NCBI RefSeq assembly: GCF_026410545.1
Contig: NZ_JAPMIT010000002.1
Location: 124,001-188,000 of the forward strand
Origin: Microbacterium sp. STN6
GTDB taxonomy: Bacteria > Actinomycetota > Actinomycetes > Actinomycetales > Microbacteriaceae
Length of the DNA: 64,000 bases
Direction of reading: 5' to 3'
Positions 44,979 through 54,710 of the stretch are shown piece by piece. Numbering within the stretch: position 1 is the first letter of the stretch; each line of letters opens with the position of its first letter. Below the pieces are notes generated by a model that saw only the letters and a program-made list of their open reading frames with translations, did no database searches and was not told the DNA's origin. Both the position numbers and the translations under genes were made by a program.

Positions 44979-46198
44979 CGGCCCGCGTTACGCGGCCCGC
45001 TGGAGACGGCACCGACCGCGCCGGATGCGAGAGTCACGAGCAATTCGGTGCCCTCGGGCGCTTGCGTCTCCTCACGGATCACGTGCCCGTCACTGCCCTG
45101 CACGATGGCGTACCCACGGTCGAGGGTGCCCTGAGGAGAGAGAGCGCGAAGCTGCCCACGCAGCTCCGCGGTGCGGGTGCTCGCCCGCTCGATCACGCGC
45201 GCCACGAGTTCGGCACCGCGGTCAAGGTAGCGGCCGAGTTCCTCGGCGCGAGAATCGACGATCCATTCCGCGCTCGCCAGCACCGGCCTCGTTCGCAGCT
45301 GCTCCACGCGATCGCCCTCGCCGGCCAGCAGCGCACTCAGGCGGAGCCCGATTCGGGTACGTGCCTGCTGCACGCGCAGCAGCTCCTCGGCGACGTCGGG
45401 AACGACGCGTTTGGCGGCGTCTGTCGGCGTCGACGCGCGCAGATCGGCGACGTCGTCGAGCAGGGGCCGATCCGCCTCATGCCCGATCGCGCTCACGATC
45501 GGCGTGACGCACGCGGCCGCGGTCCGCACGAGCTTCTCGTCGCTGAAGCCCAACAGATTCTGAAAGTCGCCGCCGCCGCGCGCGACGATGATGACGTCGA
45601 CCTCGGTATCAGCGTCGAGCGTTCTCAGCGCCGCCGTCACATCGGCGACGACCCGGTCGCCCTGCACCGCCGTGTGCACAGTGCGGAACCGCACGGCCGG
45701 CCACCGCAACTGCGCGTTGCGCTTGACGTCCTTCTCGGCATCCGAGTCTTTGCCGGTGATGAGGCCGATGCACTGCGGGAGGAACGGCAGCGGCTTCTTG
45801 CGCTCCAACGCGAAGAGGCCCTCGGATGCGAGCTGGGTGCGCAGCCGTTCCAGACGCTCCAGCAGGTCGCCGAGACCCACATGCCGCATCTCGAACACCT
45901 GCATGGTGAGGGTGCCGCCCTTGACCCAATAGTTGGGCTTCACGAGCGCCACGACGCGGTCGCCCTGCTTGAGGTCGGCGGGGATGCGCGACCGCACCGA
46001 CGACCAGATGGTGAAGGAGACGGTGGCGTCGGCCTCAAGATCTTTCAGCTTGCCGTAGACGTTCCCGCCCGATGCGCCCCACTGCGTGATCTCGCCCTCG
46101 ACCCACGCTGTTCCGAGCCGGTCGATGTAGCCCTTGATCTTCGCGGAAAGCAGGCCCACTGGCCACGGTGCGTCGACGGTGGGCGGGGCATCCGTCAT
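44975..46198 (-). CDS. xseA: Exodeoxyribonuclease VII large subunit
   Basis: A 407-residue nuclease subunit that degrades single-stranded DNA bidirectionally with XseB. It has an N-terminal OB fold ([19 protein letters not shown]... and [15 protein letters not shown]). The catalytic domain shows [12 protein letters not shown] and the [24 protein letters not shown] region, and [29 protein letters not shown] follows. Start ATG 46198 follows GGAGGAG. It is divergent from ispH. Confidence 0.94.
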   Translation of the reverse strand: MTDAPPTVDAPWPVGLLSAKIKGYIDRLGTAWVEGEITQWGASGGNVYGKLKDLEADATVSFTIWSSVRSRIPADLKQGDRVVALVKPNYWVKGGTLTMQVFEMRHVGLGDLLERLERLRTQLASEGLFALERKKPLPFLPQCIGLITGKDSDAEKDVKRNAQLRWPAVRFRTVHTAVQGDRVVADVTAALRTLDADTEVDVIIVARGGGDFQNLLGFSDEKLVRTAAACVTPIVSAIGHEADRPLLDDVADLRASTPTDAAKRVVPDVAEELLRVQQARTRIGLRLSALLAGEGDRVEQLRTRPVLASAEWIVDSRAEELGRYLDRGAELVARVIERASTRTAELRGQLRALSPQGTLDRGYAIVQGSDGHVIREETQAPEGTELLVTLASGAVGAVSSGPRNAGR

Positions 46199-46247
46199 GT
46201 GGTTCTCCTCCCACCGTGGGCGCAGCCTGCCCACCTAAACTGGTGGG

Positions 46248-47366
46248 GTGAGCGACGCGACGATCAGTCTGCCGACGCCCCGCATTCCGGGGTCGAGCGG
46301 CCGGCTACAGGATACCCCGGTCCCCGGACACAAGCGGGTGCTGCTCGCGGCGCCAAGAGGCTACTGTGCGGGCGTGGATCGCGCCGTGATCGCGGTGGAG
46401 AAGGCGCTCGAGCGCTACGGATCGCCGGTGTATGTGCGCAAACAGATTGTGCATAACGTGCACGTGGTCTCCACTCTGGAGAGGCAGGGTGCGATCTTCG
46501 TCGACGAGGTCGACGAGGTGCCGCCGGGTGCCCACATCGTCTTCAGCGCACACGGTGTCTCGCCCGCCGTCGTGAATGCCGCCGAGGAGCGTGGCCTGAG
46601 GGCCATCGACGCCACCTGCCCGCTCGTCACGAAGGTGCACCGTGAGGCGGTGCGGTTCGCGCGCGGCGACTACGAGATTCTGCTCATCGGTCACGCCGGT
46701 CACGAAGAGGTGGAGGGCACGGCGGGGGAGGCTCCCGACAACGTCACGCTGGTGAACAGCCCGGATGACGTGGCGAACATCACCGTGAAGAACCCCGACA
46801 AGGTCGTGTGGCTCTCGCAGACGACCCTCTCTGTCGACGAAACCATGGAGACCGTGCGGCGCCTGCGCGAACGCTTCCCCAACCTCGAAGACCCGCCAAG
46901 CGACGACATCTGCTACGCCACACAGAACCGGCAGGTCGCCATCAAGAAGGTCGCCGAAGAGGCCGACGTCGTCATCGTTGTCGGCTCGGCGAATTCGTCG
47001 AACTCCGTGCGCTTGGTCGAGGTCGCGCTCGAGGCCGGCGCGAAGGCCGCCTACCGCGTCGACTACGCGAGCGAGGTGCAGCAGGAGTGGCTCGACGGGG
47101 CCGCGACTATCGGGGTGACCAGCGGCGCATCCGTGCCAGAGGTGCTCGTACGCGAGCTGCTGCAGGATCTGGCCGACGCCGGCTACGCCGACGTGCAGCC
47201 GGTGACGACCGCCGAGGAGGACCTCATGTTCTCGCTGCCGCGCGAGCTGCGCCGCGACGCGACCGGCCAGCAAGACGAGCGTGCGCTCGGCGGCCGCGTG
47301 GCTGGCGGCGCCGCAGCTGGCGGCGCCGCAGCTAGCGGCCCGGCCCCGAGCCGAGGGCTTTCGTGA
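46248..47366 (+). CDS. ispH: 4-hydroxy-3-methylbut-2-enyl diphosphate reductase (MEP pathway)
   Basis: A 372-residue [4Fe-4S] enzyme making IPP and DMAPP in the last MEP-pathway step. The three cluster cysteines are C40 ([11 protein letters not shown]), C124 (DATCPLV) and C222 ([11 protein letters not shown]). Conserved substrate residues include the AHGVSP and [11 protein letters not shown] segments. The C-terminal 30 residues add a low-complexity Gly/Ala tail encoded by a 15-bp tandem repeat at 47301-47330. TAAACT (46236-46241) lies 6 nt before GTG 46248, suggesting a leaderless transcript. It coexists with a full mevalonate operon at 56.9-63.2 kb. Confidence 0.94.
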   Translation: MSDATISLPTPRIPGSSGRLQDTPVPGHKRVLLAAPRGYCAGVDRAVIAVEKALERYGSPVYVRKQIVHNVHVVSTLERQGAIFVDEVDEVPPGAHIVFSAHGVSPAVVNAAEERGLRAIDATCPLVTKVHREAVRFARGDYEILLIGHAGHEEVEGTAGEAPDNVTLVNSPDDVANITVKNPDKVVWLSQTTLSVDETMETVRRLRERFPNLEDPPSDDICYATQNRQVAIKKVAEEADVVIVVGSANSSNSVRLVEVALEAGAKAAYRVDYASEVQQEWLDGAATIGVTSGASVPEVLVRELLQDLADAGYADVQPVTTAEEDLMFSLPRELRRDATGQQDERALGGRVAGGAAAGGAAASGPAPSRGLS

Positions 47367-47935
47367 GCGACGACCACCGCCACCCTGGCCCGGCCGGCGA
47401 CGAACGCCCCCGGCCGCAATACGGCGAGTACGCGACGCCAGACGAGCAACGAGCGCACACGCGGATGCCGCCGCCGCTCGAGGCGCCGGCTCCCAGCCCG
47501 GCGCCCGTCTCCGACGGCACGCGGCCGCAGGACGCCCCGGCCGCGCCCGCGGCCGGGCATCCGCGAAGCTGGGATCGCGTGCTGACCCTCGCGCTCCTCG
47601 CGCTCGGCCTGTTCAACGTTCTCAGCTCGATGTCGGCCTATCTGCATATGGACTCGGCGCTGAGCGCCGCCTTCGCGCAACTCGGCGTGGGCGACTTCGG
47701 CGCGGCCGACATCGCTGCACCGGCGGGTGTCGCGCTTGCCGTGATCCAGCCGCTCCTCTGGCTGATCACCGCGGCGCTTGCCGTCACATCGCTGCGGCGA
47801 GGGCGAATCAGCTTCTGGATCCCGCTGGTCGGCGGGGTCGTCGCCTACATTGTGCTGGTCGTCGTGCTGGTCGTCGTGGTGCTGAACGATCCCGCATTCG
47901 TGAGCTTCGTGCAGACGAGCAGCGCCCGGTTGTAG
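47363..47935 (+). CDS. DUF6264-type membrane protein coupled to ispH
   Basis: A 190-residue protein whose GTG overlaps the ispH stop (GTGA). The first 70 residues are Pro/Ala-rich and disordered. Three or four hydrophobic helices follow (about 70-95, 110-140 and 150-180). The family assignment (DUF6264, which I recall mainly from Microbacteriaceae) is from memory and moderately certain. The fixed position behind ispH suggests a membrane role. A terminator hairpin follows. Confidence 0.7.
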   Translation: MSDDHRHPGPAGDERPRPQYGEYATPDEQRAHTRMPPPLEAPAPSPAPVSDGTRPQDAPAAPAAGHPRSWDRVLTLALLALGLFNVLSSMSAYLHMDSALSAAFAQLGVGDFGAADIAAPAGVALAVIQPLLWLITAALAVTSLRRGRISFWIPLVGGVVAYIVLVVVLVVVVLNDPAFVSFVQTSSARL

Positions 47936-47944
47936 CCCGCGAAA

Positions 47945-47978
47945 AAGGGCCGCCGCAGTCTCCTGCGATGCGGCCCTT
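47945..47978. terminator. Bidirectional hairpin between ispH operon and fba
   Basis: AAGGGCCGC (47945-47953) pairs with GCGGCCCTT (47970-47978), with an inner CGCA/TGCG pairing. An A-run precedes and a short T-rich stretch follows, so it fits a terminator for both convergent transcripts. Confidence 0.85.
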
Positions 47979-48002
47979 CTCGAGAAGCGGATGCGCGCGG
48001 TG

Positions 48003-49031
<1,029 letters not shown>

Positions 49032-49137
49032 GGGGGAACTCCTCGATCTGATTGTGATGGTTCGTCGGCAAGTCTAGCCAGCATCGACTTCCGCACGTCG
49101 CGCCTCTTTCGAACCGGCGACCCGGCACAATGGAGCC

Positions 49138-50091
49138 GTGCAGACACTCGAATTCGACGACGCCCTGACCGACTCGATCCTCGCGACGACCGAGGCCGCT
49201 GCCATCGCGGCGAGCCGGGTCGTGGGGCGTGGCGATGCGCGCGCAGTCGATGGGGCCGCAGTGCGGGCAATGCGCACCACGTTCGACCTTGTGGCCATCG
49301 ACGCCGTCGTGGTGGTCGGCGAGGGGGAGAAGGATCAGGCACCCATGCTGTTCGCCGGCGAGAGGCTGGGCAACGGCCGCGGCCCGGCGCTCGATATCGC
49401 CGTGGACCCCATCGATGGCACGAGACTCGCGGCTGAGAATCTGCCCGACTCGATTTCGGTGCTTGCCGCCTCGCCGCGCGGCTCGCTTTTCGATCCCGGT
49501 CCCGTCTTCTATATGGAGAAAATGGTGGCGGCGGTGCCTGACGCCGGTCTTGACCTGCGCCTGCCGATGGCGGAGAACCTGGATCTGCTCGCGGCGGCGC
49601 TCGGCAAGGCGCGGTCAGAACTGTGCGTCGTCATTCAGGAGCGGCCGCGCAACGCCCTGTATTTCGATGCCGCTCGCGAAGCGGGTGCCATGGTGATCCC
49701 GTTCGGCGACGGGGATGTGGTTCCAGCCATTCGCGCCGCCTATTCGGAGGGCGAACCTGACCTGATGATCGGCATCGGCGGCGCTCCCGAGGGCGTGCTG
49801 ACCGCCAGCGCGGTTCGCAGCCTGCGCGGCCACATGCAGGCACGCCTCGCGCCTCAGACACAGCAGGAGTCGGACCGAGCGAAGATGGCGGGCCTCGACG
49901 TCGATCGTGTGTTGAGCCTGGACGATCTCGCGTCGGCCGACGGTTACCTGTTCCTGACGGCCGTCACGGACGGCGCCTTCCTGCGCGGCGTGATCACCGA
50001 AGCGGATGCGCGCACCACCGAGTCGCTCGTCGTCGAGCCGAGCGGCGAGATGCGTCGCGTGACCCACCGGCACCCGCGCAACTCGGCCTGA
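49138..50091 (+). CDS. GlpX-type class II fructose-1,6-bisphosphatase, first copy
   Basis: A 317-residue enzyme of the GlpX family, releasing phosphate from fructose 1,6-bisphosphate in gluconeogenesis. The metal motifs GEGEKDQAPMLF and AVDPIDGTRL are intact, as are GIGGAPEGVLTASA and FFxxT-type C-terminal residues. CACAAT (49126-49131) lies 6 nt before GTG 49138. It is followed, after 155 nt, by a second GlpX gene (50247) with the same motifs. The two are clearly paralogues that have diverged between the motifs. Confidence 0.85.
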   Translation: MQTLEFDDALTDSILATTEAAAIAASRVVGRGDARAVDGAAVRAMRTTFDLVAIDAVVVVGEGEKDQAPMLFAGERLGNGRGPALDIAVDPIDGTRLAAENLPDSISVLAASPRGSLFDPGPVFYMEKMVAAVPDAGLDLRLPMAENLDLLAAALGKARSELCVVIQERPRNALYFDAAREAGAMVIPFGDGDVVPAIRAAYSEGEPDLMIGIGGAPEGVLTASAVRSLRGHMQARLAPQTQQESDRAKMAGLDVDRVLSLDDLASADGYLFLTAVTDGAFLRGVITEADARTTESLVVEPSGEMRRVTHRHPRNSA

Positions 50092-50246
50092 GCAGTCGCG
50101 GCCGCGCGCCGCGAGCCGGCGAGGCGGGCGACCGAATCCGCTGCCGGGCAGCCGCGGTGGCGACCCCGGTACACTGAGTGCGGAAGCCTGCGGTGCCCGC
50201 GGCATCCTGTTCACCGATGTTGCTGGACCGACGGGAGGACCCCCGC

Positions 50247-51233
50247 GTGACCCTCACTGACACCGCTTCACACTTTCTACACCCCGACCGCAACCTGGCC
50301 ATGGAGCTCGTGCGCGCGACGGAGGCTGCCGCCATCCGGTCGGCCCCGTGGATCGGGCACGGCGATAAGAATGCCGCCGACGGGGCCGCCGTCGACGCGA
50401 TGCGGGCGTTCCTCGGCACGGTCAACTTCGATGGCGTCATCATCATCGGCGAGGGGGAGAAGGACCACGCGCCGATGCTCTTCAACGGTGAGCACGTGGG
50501 CAACGGGCGCGGGCCGTCATGCGACATCGCGGTGGACCCCATCGATGGCACGTCGCTGACAGCTGCGGGGCGGCAGAATGCGCTCTCGGTCATCGCCGTC
50601 TCGGATCGGGGCAGCATGTACGACCCGTCTGCCGTGTTCTACATGAACAAGATCGTGTGCGGGCCGGAGGGCGTCGGCGTCGTCGACATTCGCAAGCCGA
50701 TCGCCGAGAACATCCACGCGCTGGCCAGGGCGAAGAAGAAGGATGTCGGCGACATGCGCATCGCGATCCTCGACCGGCCGCGCCACGAGAGGCTGATCGA
50801 GGAGGTGCATGCGGTGGGGGCGGGCACTCGCCTGCTGCTCGATGGGGATGTCGCGGGGGGCATCAATGCGGCTCGATACGAGTCGTACATCGACATGTGC
50901 GTGGGCGTTGGGGGAACTCCTGAGGGCATCATCACGGCGTGCGCGGTGAAGGCGCTCGGTGGGCTCATCCAGGGGCAGCTGCTGCCGAAGGACGACGAGG
51001 AGCGGCAGCGGGCGATCGATGCCGGCCATGATCTCGACCGTGTGCTCGAGGCGAACGACCTGGTGAGCGGCGACAACACGTACTTCGTTGCCACGGGTGT
51101 GACGAACGGCGAGTTGGTGCGCGGTGTGCAGCGCAAGGGGCCGATCATCCGCACCGAGTCGGTGGTGCTGCGCTCGAAGTCGGGCACGGTGCGCCGCGTG
51201 GAGGCTGACCACCTCGCCGAGAAGTGGCTCTAG
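50247..51233 (+). CDS. glpX: GlpX-type class II fructose-1,6-bisphosphatase, second copy
   Basis: A 328-residue GlpX protein from GTG 50247, preceded by GGGAGG at 50233-50238. Metal motifs are GEGEKDHAPMLF and AVDPIDGTSL, with GVGGTPEGIITACA and the HDLDRVLEANDLVSGDN segment that is characteristic of the main actinobacterial GlpX. A TACACT at 50169-50174 may serve as the -10 of its own promoter. This copy looks like the canonical one; the preceding copy is more divergent. It converges on rmuC with a 12-nt gap. Confidence 0.9.
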   Translation: MTLTDTASHFLHPDRNLAMELVRATEAAAIRSAPWIGHGDKNAADGAAVDAMRAFLGTVNFDGVIIIGEGEKDHAPMLFNGEHVGNGRGPSCDIAVDPIDGTSLTAAGRQNALSVIAVSDRGSMYDPSAVFYMNKIVCGPEGVGVVDIRKPIAENIHALARAKKKDVGDMRIAILDRPRHERLIEEVHAVGAGTRLLLDGDVAGGINAARYESYIDMCVGVGGTPEGIITACAVKALGGLIQGQLLPKDDEERQRAIDAGHDLDRVLEANDLVSGDNTYFVATGVTNGELVRGVQRKGPIIRTESVVLRSKSGTVRRVEADHLAEKWL

Positions 51234-51245
51234 CGTCGCGCTCCT

Positions 51246-52649
51246 TTATCCCTGGGCGCTGGCCGCTTCGTCTTCGGGGCCCGTGGGCAGCTGCAGCAGC
51301 ATGCCGTGCTCGCTCGACGGCTCGAGCTCGGCCGCCGTCAGCTTTCGGGGCGCGTCGACGATGGCCGCCGACTCGGGCAGGATCTTGTTCTCATTGATGC
51401 CGGGGAACTGGCGTGCGGTGACGAGCACGCGGGATTCGAGCGAGTTGGCGAACTTGTTGTAGCTGTCGACGGTGCGCTGGATGGCCTTGCGCAGCCCCTC
51501 GGCGTGGTCGCTGAGCGTGCCGAGCCGCTGGTAGAGCGTGGTGCCGAGGTCGAAGAGCTTGCGCGCCTCGTCGGTCACGGCCTGCTGCTGCCAGGTGTAC
51601 GCGATGGTCTTCAGCACGGCCCAGAGGTTCACGGGCGACGCGAGGGCGACCTGCTTGTTGAAGGAGTAGTCGAGCAGCGCTGGGTCGGCCTCGAGGGCGG
51701 AGGAGAGCAGTGACTCGCTCGGCACGAAGGCGACGACGAACTCGGGGCTCGCGTCGAGCCCCTGCCAGTACGCCTTCTTCGAGAGAGCGTCGATGTGGCC
51801 GCGCACGGCCTTGACATGCTTCTCCATGAGCTGCTTGCGCCTGGCGGCCTCTTCACCCGTCGCGGTGAAGGGAATCTGGCTCGCTTCAAGGTAACTCTCC
51901 AACGGCACCTTGGAGTCGACGGCGATGGATTTGCCGCCGGGGAGACGGATGACCATGTCGGGTCGGCCGGCCCCGGCATCCGAAGAAATGCTGTGCTGCA
52001 GGTCGAAGTCGACGTACTGCGTGAGGCCGGCGACCTCGACCAGGCGCCGCAACTGCGTCTCGCCCCACACCCCGCGCACGCTGTTGGACCGCAGCGCGCT
52101 CGCGAGCGACTCGGTCGTGCTGCGCAGTTGCTCGTCTGAGAGCTGCGCCTGCTTCAGCTGTTCAGAGAGCGAGCCGTACTGCTGGCTGCGTTGCGTCTCG
52201 AGCTCGGCGACCTTGGTCTGCATGCTCTGCAGGGATTCCTTGACCGGAGCCAGCGCCTGCAGCACCTTGCTCTCGGCGCGCTCGCGCTCCTGCCGCGCCT
52301 CGTTCTCGGCTCGCTCACGCTGCTGCCGTGCCTCGTTCTCCGTGCGTGTGCGCTCCACGAACTCGCTGTACTGCTGCTGTTGCTGGCCCACCTGCTGCTT
52401 GAGTGCGTCGGCCGTGGCGAGCACCCGCTGCAGTTCGGCGTTCAGATCGGCGCGCAGTGCCGCCTCTTCTGCCCGAACCTGTGCCAGCGCGACGTCGTGC
52501 CTGGCCTCGATCACGGCGGGGTCGAGCGCAACCTGCCCGGAGGCAGCAGCCCGCGAGGCTGCGTACCGGCGAGAGAGAACGAGGGCGGTCACGAGGGAGC
52601 CGATGAGGCCGCCGCAGACGAGACCGATGATGAGGAGCAGTGCATCCAT
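51246..52649 (-). CDS. rmuC: DNA recombination protein RmuC
   Basis: A 467-residue protein. One N-terminal transmembrane helix (about 3-24) precedes a long coiled coil (about 45-190, Gln/Glu/Arg-rich). The RmuC nuclease-like domain follows, with RGVWGETQLRRLVEVAGL, DMVIRLPGGKSIAVDSKVPLESY and FVPSESLLSSALEADPALLDY. RmuC limits inversions between short repeats in E. coli. This is full length. Confidence 0.93.
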   Translation of the reverse strand: MDALLLIIGLVCGGLIGSLVTALVLSRRYAASRAAASGQVALDPAVIEARHDVALAQVRAEEAALRADLNAELQRVLATADALKQQVGQQQQQYSEFVERTRTENEARQQRERAENEARQERERAESKVLQALAPVKESLQSMQTKVAELETQRSQQYGSLSEQLKQAQLSDEQLRSTTESLASALRSNSVRGVWGETQLRRLVEVAGLTQYVDFDLQHSISSDAGAGRPDMVIRLPGGKSIAVDSKVPLESYLEASQIPFTATGEEAARRKQLMEKHVKAVRGHIDALSKKAYWQGLDASPEFVVAFVPSESLLSSALEADPALLDYSFNKQVALASPVNLWAVLKTIAYTWQQQAVTDEARKLFDLGTTLYQRLGTLSDHAEGLRKAIQRTVDSYNKFANSLESRVLVTARQFPGINENKILPESAAIVDAPRKLTAAELEPSSEHGMLLQLPTGPEDEAASAQG

Positions 52650-52690
52650 GGTTCAAGTGTCTCAGCGGCCACCGACACTGGCCCGAGGCC

Positions 52691-52765
52691 GCGCGGTGCG
52701 GGCGCGGAACGGGCGGCGCGGTGCGGGCGCGGAACGGGCGGCGCGGTGCGGGCCCGGAACGGGCG
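52691..52765. repeat. 25-bp tandem repeat, three copies
   Basis: Three head-to-tail 25-bp units at 52691-52715, 52716-52740 and 52741-52765 differ by a single base in the last. The unit starts GCGCGGTGCGGGCGCGGAAC. They lie between the rmuC start and the 3' end of the exonuclease gene, hence in the rmuC promoter region. Confidence 0.85.
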
Positions 52766-52779
52766 GCCTGCGCGCGAGG

Positions 52780-53373
52780 TTATCTGACGGGTTCGGCAAC
52801 CCGAGGCGAACCGAGGCGACCGAGCCGCACGCGCGCAGCCTCGGCAAGAGAGGCCACGGTTTCGGCGCCGTGGCGCCGCGCCGCGTGCATCACGATCGCC
52901 GCGCACGCCTCAGAATCCGCGAGTGCGTCGTGATGCTTGAAATCTTCGAAGCCGGCCGCCATCGCGGCGACAGGCAGGCGGTACGACTCGAGCTGGTAAG
53001 TCTTGCGGGCAACCTGCAGGCTGCACAGGTAGTCGAAGCCGGGGCAGTCGAGGCCGGTCGCGGCGCACGCTCCTCTGATCACTCCCATGTCGAAACTCGC
53101 GTTGTGCGCCACGAGAGCGTCACCGTCGGCGAAGGCGATGAGGTCGGGCAGCTGGGCCGACCAGGTGAGGGCGCCGACCACATCCTGAGCCCTGATGCCA
53201 TGGATGCGCGTGTTCCACTCGACGAATTCGTCGTGCCCGGCGGGCGGCCTGATGAACCAGCTCGCCCGATCGACGACGACCCCCGACCGCACCTTCACCA
53301 GCCCAACAGAACAGGCGGACGCGCTGCTGGAGTTCGCGGTCTCGAAGTCGATGGCGGTGAAGTCCAGTGGCAC
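52780..53373 (-). CDS. DEDD 3'-5' exonuclease (DnaQ/epsilon-like)
   Basis: A 197-residue exonuclease. Exo I is AIDFETA (D9, E11), Exo II is LVAHNASFDMG, and Exo III is HDALADSEACA, with the spaced His and Asp of the DEDDh subclass. Many actinobacterial proteins of this length are annotated as DNA polymerase III epsilon-like exonucleases acting outside the replisome. The start is GTG 53373, divergent from ychF. Confidence 0.88.
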   Translation of the reverse strand: MPLDFTAIDFETANSSSASACSVGLVKVRSGVVVDRASWFIRPPAGHDEFVEWNTRIHGIRAQDVVGALTWSAQLPDLIAFADGDALVAHNASFDMGVIRGACAATGLDCPGFDYLCSLQVARKTYQLESYRLPVAAMAAGFEDFKHHDALADSEACAAIVMHAARRHGAETVASLAEAARVRLGRLGSPRVAEPVR

Positions 53374-53456
53374 GACTTCATGCTCTCACGTTCGACCGAC
53401 AGCGCCAGCCTCGCGGCCGGGCGTGCCGCCGAGTGCCGCCGATAGACTTGGTGCCC

Positions 53457-54533
53457 GTGGCTCTCACTATCGCGATCGTCGGCCTGCCCAATGTGGGCAA
53501 GTCCACGCTCTTCAACGCCTTGACCAAGAACACCGTGCTCGCAGCGAATTACCCGTTCGCCACGATCGAGCCGAACGTGGGCGTGGTGAACCTTCCCGAC
53601 GAGCGGCTGAAGACCCTCGCCGATCTGTTCTCGAGCGAGCGCATCGTCTCCGCGCCCGTGTCGTTCGTCGACATCGCCGGCATCGTCAAGGGCGCGAGCG
53701 AGGGGGAGGGCCTCGGCAACAAGTTCCTGGCGAACATCCGCGAGGCCGACGCGATCGCGCAGGTGATCCGCGGGTTCAGTGACGCAGACGTCGTGCATGT
53801 CGATGGCGCCGTGAACCCGGCATCCGATATGGAGACGATCAACACCGAGCTCATTCTCGCCGACCTGCAGACACTCGAGAAGGCTGCCGAGCGCTACGAG
53901 AAAGAGGTCAAGACGCGTCGCACCGAGCCGATCGTGCTCGAGACCGCACGCGCGGCGATCGCGTGGCTCAACGACGGCAAACCGCTCTCAAGCGACACGA
54001 AGCTCGACCTGGAACCCATCCGCGAGCTCGGTCTGCTGACCGCCAAACCGTTCATCTACGTCTTCAACGTCGACGAGGCCGTGCTCACCGACGACGCGCG
54101 CCGCGCCGAGCTCGCCGCCCTCGTCGCCCCTGCCCAGGCCGTCTTCCTCGACGCGAAACTCGAGTCTGAACTCATCGACCTTGACGAAGCGGATGCTGCC
54201 GAGCTGCTCGCATCGACAGGGCAGACCTCCAGCGGGCTCGACCAGCTGGCGCGCGTCGGCTTCGACACGCTCGGGCTGCAGACCTACCTGACGGCGGGGC
54301 CGAAGGAGTCGCGCGCCTGGACGATTCACAAGGGGTGGACGGCGCCGCAGGCGGCGGGCGTGATCCACACCGACTTCCAGAAGGGCTTCATCAAGGCCGA
54401 GGTGATCTCGTTCGACGACCTCATCGAGCTGGGCTCGGTGCACGAGGCGCGTGCGCACGGCAAGGCCCGCATGGAGGGCAAGGACTACGTGATGCAGGAC
54501 GGCGACGTGGTCGAGTTCCGGTTCTCAAACTGA
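53457..54533 (+). CDS. ychF: Redox-regulated/ribosome-associated P-loop ATPase YchF
   Basis: A 358-residue Obg-family ATPase. The G1 loop GLPNVGKST (residues 9-17), the DIAGIVKGASEGEGLGN switch region and a C-terminal TGS domain (VIHTDFQKGFIKAEVIS...) are all visible. GTG 53457 is preceded by TAGACT (53443-53448) 8 nt upstream; GTG 53451 is in frame but too close to that hexamer. It is the last clearly core gene before the accessory segment. Confidence 0.95.
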   Translation: MALTIAIVGLPNVGKSTLFNALTKNTVLAANYPFATIEPNVGVVNLPDERLKTLADLFSSERIVSAPVSFVDIAGIVKGASEGEGLGNKFLANIREADAIAQVIRGFSDADVVHVDGAVNPASDMETINTELILADLQTLEKAAERYEKEVKTRRTEPIVLETARAAIAWLNDGKPLSSDTKLDLEPIRELGLLTAKPFIYVFNVDEAVLTDDARRAELAALVAPAQAVFLDAKLESELIDLDEADAAELLASTGQTSSGLDQLARVGFDTLGLQTYLTAGPKESRAWTIHKGWTAPQAAGVIHTDFQKGFIKAEVISFDDLIELGSVHEARAHGKARMEGKDYVMQDGDVVEFRFSN

Positions 54534-54587
54534 TTCTGGTCCGGTCGTTCTTGGTTCGATACCAGGTACACAAGCCAACGGAGGAAG

Positions 54588-54620
54588 CCCGGAAACACTG
54601 AGTAAAACCAGTGATCCGGG
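54588..54620. terminator. Hairpin downstream of ychF, start of accessory segment
   Basis: CCCGGA (54588-54593) pairs with TCCGGG (54615-54620) and the inner CACTG (54596-54600) pairs with CAGTG (54609-54613), loop AGTAAAAC. It may end ychF transcription. A tRNA T-arm-like sequence lies just upstream at 54550-54566. Confidence 0.6.
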
Positions 54621-54710
54621 ATTCTGTCGTCGGAGCGGCAGAACGCCGATCCCCTCGGAAGCCCTAGCGCTTGATTCGGGATGTCAGTTGTCTCGGCCAT
54701 TATGGATCTC

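Noticed and set aside
54681-54710. Start of the TIR protein at ATG 54681
   Set aside because: Possible, but no ribosome site or promoter supports it; ATG 54711 has a -10-like hexamer at the spacing used by many neighbours and begins just before the first TIR strand.
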